From assembly GCA_019119745.1 (NCBI GenBank), contig DWWI01000036.1, positions 1-10,755 of the forward strand: DNA of 10,755 bases. Direction: 5' to 3'. The translations under genes and the position numbers were made by a program. Source of the stretch: Candidatus Mediterraneibacter gallistercoris. Lineage in GTDB: Bacteria > Bacillota_A > Clostridia > Lachnospirales > Lachnospiraceae. Under the pieces are notes generated by a model, which saw only the letters and a program-made list of their open reading frames with translations, searched no databases and was not told the origin of the DNA. Shown here piece by piece: positions 6,208-10,755 of this stretch (the first letter of the stretch is position 1; the number at the start of each line of letters is the position of its first letter).

Positions 6208-7266
6208 ATGAAAGAAATGTACGAAGTTCTTAAGTTTATCGAACACGGTCTGCGCTGCCGGCAGAGTATGGACTGCGTGCAGGGAACTATTCTGCTTAAT
6301 TATCTGAAGGAAAATCCCCGGATAGACAAAACAGTGCTTATAGACTGGTTTCGGGAACTGGCTGTCAGTGTTGACCAGTATCACAGAAGTCATGGCAGAC
6401 AAAATTATCGTTACCTGAATCCCTGCAGTGTTATCGTTTCAGAAGACGGACGGCTTTTTCTTCTTGATACGGAGGCGCCGGACAATGAGCCGGTTATGAA
6501 ACGTATGCAGAAGAGGGCGGTGAGAAGTCATTTCGTAAAACCGGTATATGAGATCGGCATTGGGAGGAACAATGAGGCTGACCTGTTCGCTTATGGCAAA
6601 ACTATCCAGTTTATTCTGGCATATTCGGAAATACATCCTGCGCTGAGCCGGAGAGAAGAAAGGCGTCTGTCCCGGGTGATCGGACGCTGCACCGGAGACC
6701 TGGGAAGAAAATATGAAGATCTGCATCAGGTACTCAAAGACCTGCCGCCTGTTCCCAGGCGGAAAGCGGACGCACAGAAGTGTGATGCACATCCCGGACT
6801 GCGTAAGATGGTGATATCAGCAGGAACGGCGGCGGTCCTGCTGATATGTGTCTTTGCACGGGCTGGAGAAAAAGAGGAGTACGGTCAGGCGGATGAGGCC
6901 GGGGAGCATATTGTGAAGAAAGAAAACAGAAAATATATGTGGGAACAAAATCCGGAATCTGAAAAAACGGGCACGATCTGCGCGGAAGAGGCGGCGGAAA
7001 AAACAGGACTGGCATCTCAGGAACTTGTCGGGTTTCTGGAAAAGAGGATAATTACGGATGAGATGATCAGTGCCTACGGGCGGGTAATAGAACTTGAAGA
7101 AGACAAGGAAAAGATTAAAGAGGCAGGACTGAAAAAAATGAAGCTGGAGATGCGGCAGGAAAATTATGAACAGGCTCTTGAAACGGCAAAAACAGTTTCG
7201 GAGAAGACGGGAGGTTCGGAAAAACTCAGTGAGCTGATTGAGGGATGCGAAAAAAATATCCCGTAA
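6208..7266 (+). CDS. Membrane-anchored pseudokinase-like protein
   Basis: I do not recognise a named gene. With the start at 6208 the protein has 352 residues. Residues about 22-180 resemble the C-terminal lobe of a Ser/Thr kinase. MDCVQGTILLNYL matches the hinge. YRYLNPCSVIV (67-77) sits where HRDLKPxNIL is expected. LFLLDTEA (83-90) replaces the DFG region, and EADLFAYGKTIQFIL (123-137) resembles the helix F region. The catalytic HRD Asp is Tyr69 and the metal-binding Asn is Ser74. There is no glycine-rich loop or VAIK lysine, so it should be catalytically dead. One membrane helix follows (about 201-217). The outer part, charged and helical, ends in TPR-like helices (about 283-350). The frame is open to an ATG at 6115, but no ribosome binding site precedes it and the 6144-6179 hairpin would lie in coding. 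The site at 6208 is also weak. Confidence 0.7.
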   Translation: MKEMYEVLKFIEHGLRCRQSMDCVQGTILLNYLKENPRIDKTVLIDWFRELAVSVDQYHRSHGRQNYRYLNPCSVIVSEDGRLFLLDTEAPDNEPVMKRMQKRAVRSHFVKPVYEIGIGRNNEADLFAYGKTIQFILAYSEIHPALSRREERRLSRVIGRCTGDLGRKYEDLHQVLKDLPPVPRRKADAQKCDAHPGLRKMVISAGTAAVLLICVFARAGEKEEYGQADEAGEHIVKKENRKYMWEQNPESEKTGTICAEEAAEKTGLASQELVGFLEKRIITDEMISAYGRVIELEEDKEKIKEAGLKKMKLEMRQENYEQALETAKTVSEKTGGSEKLSELIEGCEKNIP

Positions 7267-7275
7267 AAAGGGAGG

Positions 7276-7309
7276 ATGCCGGGTGACCAATCGGCTTGGT
7301 CCCCGGCAT
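7276..7309 (+). terminator. Possible terminator of the pseudokinase-like gene
   Basis: ATGCCGGG.GACCAA pairs with TTGGTCCCCGGCAT as a 14-bp stem with one bulged T and a five-base loop, starting 10 bases after the stop codon. The downstream tail, GTATTATG, is poor in T, so termination may be inefficient. On the minus strand a T-run occurs a few bases beyond the stem. Confidence 0.5.
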
Positions 7310-7480
7310 GTATTATGAAAAAGTTTATTCAAAATAACTTGTCAGCGTCTTGTTTAAGTGTTATCTGTCTGTTTCTCTTTCGATGGTTTTAGTATATGGG
7401 AGAGAAATGAAGAAAACATGATGAGATAATGAAAGATTTTTAAATGATAAATGAACAAATTATGAACAGGAAGACAAAGT

Positions 7481-7511
7481 AAAAGACCGATGGGGGAGCC
7501 ATCGGTCTTTT
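7481..7511. terminator. Bidirectional-type terminator hairpin
   Basis: A perfect 13-bp stem AAAAGACCGATGG/CCATCGGTCTTTT surrounds a five-base loop, so either strand yields a GC-containing stem followed by a short T-tail. It lies about 215 bases past the pseudokinase stop. It could catch read-through from that gene or end a short unannotated transcript. Confidence 0.65.
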
Positions 7512-7540
7512 GAGGGGAGTATAAATAATTAATAAGGGGT

Positions 7541-7562
7541 TGTAGAAAGTAACCTTTCTACA
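7541..7562. repeat. Perfect 9-bp inverted repeat
   Basis: TGTAGAAAG and CTTTCTACA flank a four-base TAAC loop. No terminator tail is present. A TATAAT lies 8 bases downstream (7571-7576) but no suitable -35 accompanies it. The block may be a regulator-binding dyad or an RNA hairpin; its role is unknown. Confidence 0.45.
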
Positions 7563-7666
7563 GTAAACAGTATAATATACGGAATTGGAAAAAGCAAGAA
7601 AAAGTTTTGAAAAAAGCAAAATTCGGCGGCGAGACGGCCATCCGGGCAAAAAAGCATAAAGGAAAC

Positions 7667-7695
7667 GTATAAAAAGGTATGGATGAGACATACTA
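7667..7695 (+). promoter_or_regulatory. Forespore (sigma-G/sigma-F type) promoter
   Basis: GTATA (7667-7671) and CATACTA (7689-7695) are separated by 17 bases, matching the Bacillus sigma-G consensus (about GyATA and CATnnTA) at every core position. The predicted start is near 7702, and the ribosome binding site at 7713-7719 and ATG at 7727 follow at natural distances. Sigma-F, with a related consensus, is an alternative. No comparable sigma-A promoter is seen at this gene. Confidence 0.6.
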
Positions 7696-7726
7696 ACGAT
7701 GAACCAAAAAACAGGAGGGATTACAC

Positions 7727-7912
7727 ATGGCAAAGAATTATAGTAATACAAACAATTCAAACAAAAACGCAAACAACAGCTCTTCTTACGGAAACACACA
7801 GAGCAAGAACAAAAATTCCAACAAGAACAGCAGCAATTCTTATTCCAATGCTTCCAACAGCAAAAACTGCGGACGGAACACAGATGCCTATGACGAGTCA
7901 GACCGCTATTAG
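7727..7912 (+). CDS. Small Asn/Ser-rich protein, probably forespore-expressed
   Basis: This 61-residue protein is not one I can name. It is very low in complexity: by count 18 Asn and 14 Ser make up just over half of it, with Lys and Tyr scattered among them. It has no hydrophobic stretch, so no signal peptide or membrane helix. A single Cys occurs in SKNCGRN (45-51), and the tail DAYDESDRY is acidic. Translation is well supported by AGGAGGG (7713-7719) seven bases before the ATG. The preceding sequence matches a sigma-G/F promoter, which suggests expression in the developing spore. It is not one of the alpha/beta- or gamma-type acid-soluble spore proteins by motif. A role as a spore structural or core protein is inference only. 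An overlapping frame (7683-7925) lacks a ribosome binding site. Confidence 0.7.
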   Translation: MAKNYSNTNNSNKNANNSSSYGNTQSKNKNSNKNSSNSYSNASNSKNCGRNTDAYDESDRY

Positions 7913-7956
7913 ATCTGACGGCTGAGATTTCCGGAAAAACTGAAAAAATGACGGAC

Positions 7957-7988
7957 GGGGCAGGGAAAGTTCAACTTTACTCTGCCCC
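7957..7988 (+). terminator. Possible terminator of the small Asn/Ser-rich gene
   Basis: GGGGCAG (7957-7963) pairs with CTGCCCC (7982-7988). Inside an asymmetric internal loop, AAAGT pairs with ACTTT around TCA. The stem is strong, but the downstream tail TGATTTAT has few consecutive T, so it is either a weak terminator or a leader hairpin before the methyltransferase gene. Confidence 0.45.
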
Positions 7989-7999
7989 TGATTTATAGT
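7970..7999 (+). promoter_or_regulatory. Weak candidate promoter for the methyltransferase operon
   Basis: TATAGT (7994-7999) is a good -10 box, but the best upstream match, TTCAAC (7970-7975, 18-base spacer), is poor and overlaps the hairpin at 7957-7988. The position, about 30 bases before the start codon at 8038, is reasonable. Confidence 0.3.
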
Positions 8000-8037
8000 A
8001 AGATGTATACAGACAAAAAATAAGAACGGAGAAATTC

Positions 8038-9186
8038 ATGGATAAAATGGAATGGATCGCGCCCTGTCATTTCGGTCTGGAATCTGTTCTCAAGCGTGAA
8101 ATTCAGGATCTTGGCTATGAGATCGTACAGGTTGAGGACGGCAGAGTTACTTTCAGCGGAGGGATGGAGGCTGCATGCAGAGCTAATATCTTTCTGCGCA
8201 CGGCGGAACGCATACTGCTGAAAGCAGGGAGTTTCAGAGCGAAGACGTATGATGAGCTGTTTGAGAAAACAAAAGAAATTCCGTGGGAAGATTACATACC
8301 CGAGGACGGAAAGTTCTGGGTGGCGAAAGCCGCATCGGTGAAGAGCAGATTGTTCAGTCCGTCGGATATTCAGTCCATTATGAAGAAAGCAATGGTAGAG
8401 CGCCTGAAATCCAGGTATCGTATACAGTGGTTCCCGGAGACAGGCGCTTCGTATCCGGTCAGGGTATTTCTTATGAAAGATATGGTGACAGTCGGACTGG
8501 ATACAACGGGAGCGTCGCTTCACAAACGGGGATACCGCCCGGTGGCGGGAAAAGCGCCGATCGCCGAGAATCTTGCGGCCGCGCTGATCATGCTGACGCC
8601 GTGGAAAAAGGATCGGATACTTGTGGATCCGTTTTGCGGAAGCGGTACGTTTCCGATTGAAGCGGCCATGATGGCGGCAAATATTGCTCCCGGAATGAAC
8701 CGCTCATTTACTGCGGAATCGTGGACAAACCTGATAGCTAAGAAGAACTGGTATGAAGCGGTTAATGAAGCTCAGGATATGATAGACGACGGGATCGAGA
8801 CGGATATACAGGGGTATGATGCGGACGGTGAAGTCCTGAGGACGGCACGAAGAAATGCCGAGGAAGCGGGAGTCGGCCATCTGATTCATTTCCAGCAAAG
8901 AGAAGTAAAAGATTTAAGTCATCCGAAGAAGTATGGATTTATTATTACTAATCCGCCTTACGGAGAACGGCTGGAAGAGAAAGAGACGCTGCCTCGTATC
9001 TATAAAGATTTTGGAGAAGCTTACCGCAGGCTGGACAGCTGGTCCGCTTATATGATTACGAGTTATGAAGATGCGGAGCGGTATTTCGGCAGAAAAGCAG
9101 ATAAAAACAGAAAAATTTATAACGGGATGATAAGAACATATTTTTATCAGTTTCAGGGGCCGAAACCGCCCAGACAGAAGAAATAG
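8038..9186 (+). CDS. ypsC: THUMP-domain class I SAM-dependent rRNA methyltransferase (RlmL/YpsC type)
   Basis: The 382-residue protein matches the family that N2-methylates guanosine in 23S rRNA, the N-terminal half of E. coli RlmL and B. subtilis YpsC. The N-terminus (WIAPCHFGLESVLKREI) and a THUMP RNA-binding domain, about residues 45-160, are followed by the linker LHKRGYRP and APIAENLAAAL (161-183). The Rossmann-fold catalytic domain has the SAM-binding DPFCGSGT (197-204) and the catalytic NPPYGER (305-311), the latter typical of N-methyltransferases acting on bases. The Lys/Pro-rich C-terminus is normal. CGGAG at 8027-8031 sets the start. It appears to lead an operon with rdgB, which begins 16 bases later. 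The exact modified nucleotide is inferred by family. Confidence 0.9.
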   Translation: MDKMEWIAPCHFGLESVLKREIQDLGYEIVQVEDGRVTFSGGMEAACRANIFLRTAERILLKAGSFRAKTYDELFEKTKEIPWEDYIPEDGKFWVAKAASVKSRLFSPSDIQSIMKKAMVERLKSRYRIQWFPETGASYPVRVFLMKDMVTVGLDTTGASLHKRGYRPVAGKAPIAENLAAALIMLTPWKKDRILVDPFCGSGTFPIEAAMMAANIAPGMNRSFTAESWTNLIAKKNWYEAVNEAQDMIDDGIETDIQGYDADGEVLRTARRNAEEAGVGHLIHFQQREVKDLSHPKKYGFIITNPPYGERLEEKETLPRIYKDFGEAYRRLDSWSAYMITSYEDAERYFGRKADKNRKIYNGMIRTYFYQFQGPKPPRQKK

Positions 9187-9202
9187 AGGATATACAGAAA
9201 AT

Positions 9203-9814
9203 ATGAAGAAAAGAATTATATTTGCAACAGGCAACGAAAATAAGATGAAAGAGATACGAATGATCCTGAAAGACCTTGGGATGGAGATCCTTTCGATGAA
9301 AGAGGCGGGGGTTGAAATCGAGATTGTTGAGGACGGGATGAGTTTTGAAGAAAATGCGGAGATCAAGGCGAGAGCTGTTGCCCGGGTCCTGACAAATGAT
9401 ATTGTTCTCGCGGATGATTCCGGTCTGGAAATCGACTATCTGGATAAGGCTCCGGGGATTTATTCTGCCAGATTTGCCGGTGAGGATACTTCTTATGATA
9501 TAAAGAACCGCATTCTGCTGGACAGGCTGGAAGGCGTGCCGGACGAAGAGCGAACCGCAAGGTTTGTATGTGCTGTGGCCGCGGTGTTTCCGGACGGAAC
9601 GGTGTCCACTGTGAGAAAGACCATCGAGGGAAGAATCGCGGAGGAAGCTGCCGGAGATAATGGATTCGGTTATGATCCGATCTTCTATGTCCCGGAGTAT
9701 GGCTGCACGACGGCAGAGATGAAACCTGAACAGAAGAATGAATTGAGCCACAGAGGAAAAGCGCTTCGGGCGATGAGAGACATATTAAAAGAAAAAATCG
9801 GTGAGGAAATATAA
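9203..9814 (+). CDS. rdgB: XTP/dITP diphosphatase (RdgB/HAM1 family)
   Basis: This house-cleaning enzyme hydrolyses non-canonical purine triphosphates (dITP, ITP, XTP) to monophosphates and PPi, keeping inosine and xanthosine out of nucleic acids. All family signatures are present in 203 residues: ATGNENKMKEI (8-18) binds the triphosphate, ADDSGLEI (70-77) carries the catalytic acidic pair, and PGIYSARFAG (84-93) follows. GDNGFGYDPIF (151-161) and SHRGKAL (182-188) contact the base. The nearest ribosome binding site, AGAGGA at 9185-9190, is 12 bases from the ATG, which is long, but MKKRIIFATGN is the expected N-terminus. It lies 16 bases after the methyltransferase gene, and its stop TAA shares one base with the next ATG (TAATG), so translation is probably coupled. 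Confidence 0.96.
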   Translation: MKKRIIFATGNENKMKEIRMILKDLGMEILSMKEAGVEIEIVEDGMSFEENAEIKARAVARVLTNDIVLADDSGLEIDYLDKAPGIYSARFAGEDTSYDIKNRILLDRLEGVPDEERTARFVCAVAAVFPDGTVSTVRKTIEGRIAEEAAGDNGFGYDPIFYVPEYGCTTAEMKPEQKNELSHRGKALRAMRDILKEKIGEEI

Positions 9815-10296
9815 TGAGGGTATTGATCGTCAGTGATACACACGGCAGGCATAGAAATCTGGACCGCGCGCTGGAAGAAGCGGGCGAGATTGATGTATTT
9901 ATCCATCTGGGTGATGTCGAGGGCGGAGAGGATTATATGAATGCCGTAATCGATTGTGAAAAGCATATGGTCCGGGGAAATAATGATTTCTTTTCCAGTC
10001 TGCCGCGTGAGGAGGAGTTTTATCTGGGCGGATATAAGGTGTTTATCACCCATGGACATGCTTATTATGTATCTCTTGATCCTGAATATATTTTTGAAGA
10101 GGGAAAAGCGAGAAACGTGGATATAGTGATGTACGGACATACACACAGACCGTTTTTTGAACAGAAGGAGGGGCTTACTGTACTTAATCCGGGCAGCCTT
10201 TCGTTTCCCAGACAGGAAGGCAGGAAGGGCAGCTATATGCTTATGGAGATTGCCCCGAACGGTTCGGTTACATATGATCAGAGATATCTTGAATGA
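9814..10296 (+). CDS. YfcE/MJ0936-type metallophosphodiesterase
   Basis: The 160-residue protein is a compact calcineurin-like phosphoesterase that uses two divalent metals to cleave phosphodiesters; its physiological substrate is not settled for this family. Metal-ligand motifs occur in the canonical order: SDTHG (7-11, Asp8 and His10), HLGDVEG (31-37, Asp34), VRGNND (53-58, Asn57), THGH (79-82, His80) and GHTHRP (108-113, His109 and His111). NPGSLSFPR (125-133) is the characteristic C-terminal loop. The ATG overlaps the rdgB stop by one base, and pairing of these two genes recurs in Bacillota (compare ysnA-ysnB in B. subtilis). It is the last gene of this run, and no convincing terminator follows before the tRNA promoter. 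Confidence 0.93.
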   Translation: MRVLIVSDTHGRHRNLDRALEEAGEIDVFIHLGDVEGGEDYMNAVIDCEKHMVRGNNDFFSSLPREEEFYLGGYKVFITHGHAYYVSLDPEYIFEEGKARNVDIVMYGHTHRPFFEQKEGLTVLNPGSLSFPRQEGRKGSYMLMEIAPNGSVTYDQRYLE

Positions 10297-10378
10297 AAGC
10301 CGCAGGGCCCGGTGCGCGTCTGTTTTTTGCCAGACAGAGAGGAAATGAAAAAAAATAAAAAAGTTATGTAAAAAAATG

Positions 10379-10407
10379 TTGACATTAGGAAAATCATATA
10401 ATATAAT
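10379..10407 (+). promoter_or_regulatory. Consensus sigma-A promoter of the tRNA cluster
   Basis: TTGACA (10379-10384) and TATAAT (10402-10407) are both perfect consensus boxes with a 17-base spacer. A second TATAAT overlaps at 10397-10402. An A-rich tract lies immediately upstream, as is usual for stable-RNA promoters. The predicted start is about 37 bases before tRNA-Pro. Confidence 0.88.
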
Positions 10408-10450
10408 AGTCAATGCGCTACGGGAAGACAGGAAACGTAGTAAAGAATAC

Positions 10451-10525
10451 CGGGGTGTGGCTCAGCTTGGCTAGAGCGCCTGGTTTGGGACCAGGAGGTC
10501 GCAGGTTCGAATCCTGTCACCCCGA
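10451..10525 (+). tRNA. tRNA-Pro (anticodon TGG)
   Basis: The cloverleaf is complete: acceptor CGGGGTG/CACCCCG with discriminator A, D-arm GCTC..GAGC, anticodon stem CCTGG/CCAGG with loop TTTGGGA giving TGG, and T-arm GCAGG-TTCGAAT-CCTGT. CCA is not encoded. Confidence 0.97.
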
Positions 10526-10530
10526 TATGT

Positions 10531-10601
10531 GCGGGTGTAGTTCAATGGTAGAACACCAGCCTTCCAAGCTGGATACGTGAGTTCGATTCTCATCACCCGC
10601 T
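10531..10601 (+). tRNA. tRNA-Gly (anticodon TCC)
   Basis: The acceptor GCGGGTG pairs with CACCCGC and has discriminator T. The anticodon stem CCAGC/GCTGG encloses the loop CTTCCAA, giving TCC. The short D-loop and T-loop TTCGATT are normal for a glycine tRNA of 71 nt. CCA is not encoded. It lies five bases after tRNA-Pro. Confidence 0.97.
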
Positions 10602-10640
10602 TTTCCTGTGAAATACCAGGAAAGGCAAATGAATATTTGC
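10602..10640 (+). other. Two spacer hairpins between tRNA-Gly and tRNA-Arg
   Basis: TTTCCTG (10602-10608) pairs with CAGGAAA (10617-10623), and GCAAAT (10625-10630) pairs with ATTTGC (10635-10640) around GAAT. Neither is followed by a T-run, so they are more likely processing structures in the tRNA precursor than terminators. Confidence 0.5.
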
Positions 10641-10644
10641 ATCA

Positions 10645-10718
10645 GAGTCTGTAGCTCAGCTGGATAGAGCAACGGCCTTCTAAGCCGTAGGTCGTGGGTT
10701 CGAATCCCCCCAGGCTCG
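10645..10718 (+). tRNA. tRNA-Arg (anticodon TCT)
   Basis: The acceptor GAGTCTG pairs with CAGGCTC (one G-U) and has discriminator G. The anticodon stem ACGGC/GCCGT encloses the loop CTTCTAA, giving TCT, which reads AGA/AGG. The T-arm GTGGG-TTCGAAT-CCCCC is complete. CCA is not encoded. Confidence 0.96.
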
Positions 10719-10722
10719 TTAT

Positions 10723-10755
10723 GGTGGGTATGGTGCAGTTGGTTAGCGCGCCAGA
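10723..10755 (+). tRNA. Truncated tRNA, probably tRNA-His
   Basis: The window ends inside this gene, before the anticodon. Aligning T8-G9 and the D-stem GTGC/GCGC leaves a 7-base acceptor strand GTGGGTA preceded by an extra G at 10723. An encoded G at position -1 is the hallmark of tRNA-His, so that is the best guess; the anticodon is not visible. Confidence 0.6.

Larger units (their letters stand above)
7267..7726. other. Gene-free 460-base stretch rich in hairpins
   Basis: No credible coding region is seen here. The stretch holds a 14-bp hairpin just after the pseudokinase gene, a 13-bp hairpin with flanking A and T tracts at 7481-7511, and a 9-bp hairpin at 7541-7562. An isolated TATAAT (7571-7576) has no matching -35. 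A forespore-type promoter lies at 7667-7695. Much of the remainder is AT-rich and unstructured. Confidence 0.6.

Noticed and set aside
7541..7576. Promoter with TATAAT at 7571
   Set aside because: No acceptable -35 box lies 16-18 bases upstream; the expected position falls in the hairpin loop.
7683..7925. 80-codon frame overlapping the small Asn/Ser-rich gene
   Set aside because: It starts inside the forespore promoter without a ribosome binding site. The AGGAGGG site serves the 7727 start.
10299..10335. Terminator after the phosphodiesterase gene
   Set aside because: A T6 run (10323-10328) exists, but I can build only 4-5 bp stems near it (CGCA/TGCG, GTCTG/CAGAC), too weak to call.
9685..10413. 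242-codon minus-strand frame over rdgB and the phosphodiesterase gene
   Set aside because: It is antisense to two well-supported genes and would begin within the tRNA promoter.
1..10755. CRISPR array, insertion sequence, prophage or integrated element, including at the tRNA genes
   Set aside because: I see no regularly spaced repeats, transposase or integrase genes, or duplicated tRNA 3' ends.

Overview
The window reads as ordinary chromosomal DNA of an anaerobic, spore-forming Clostridia bacterium, most likely a Lachnospiraceae member. The evidence is moderate GC content, strong AGGAGG-type ribosome binding sites, a PadR/HAAS module, a phosphofructokinase with pyrophosphate-type signature residues, tRNA genes with no encoded CCA, and a forespore-type promoter. 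I see no mobile element, phage gene or CRISPR array. The family assignment is an inference from gene content, not a search result.

Left part (1-1970): a leftward tRNA-Leu(CAG) is divergent from a two-gene rightward operon. The operon encodes a PadR-family repressor and a membrane protein that joins a PadR-associated HAAS prefix domain to a divergent SEDS (FtsW/RodA/SpoVE-like) domain. The operon promoter is overlaid by a large near-perfect inverted repeat, probably the PadR operator.

Middle (1974-4644): two leftward metabolic genes, pyrC (class I dihydroorotase) and a PPi-type 6-phosphofructokinase, each with its own promoter and Rho-independent terminator. The pyrC terminator lies inside the 3' coding end of the convergent SEDS gene. 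Divergent from pfk is glf (UDP-galactopyranose mutase, 4893-5993).

Centre right (5994-7912): a gene for a membrane-anchored, N-lobe-less pseudokinase-like protein has a structured leader containing palindromes and a long hairpin. A hairpin-rich intergenic stretch of about 460 bases follows. Next is a small gene for a 61-residue Asn/Ser-rich protein behind a sequence matching the forespore sigma-factor (sigma-G/F) promoter consensus.

Right part (8038-10755): a compact rightward housekeeping set encodes a THUMP-domain rRNA methyltransferase, the RdgB/HAM1 XTP/dITP pyrophosphatase and a YfcE-type phosphodiesterase, the last two overlapping by one base. A consensus-perfect sigma-A promoter then drives a tRNA cluster: Pro(TGG), Gly(TCC), Arg(TCT) and a truncated tRNA that looks like His.

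The most unusual items are the PadR-HAAS-SEDS operon with its operator, the transmembrane pseudokinase, and the forespore-promoter Asn/Ser-rich small protein. None can be called a new system from sequence alone.
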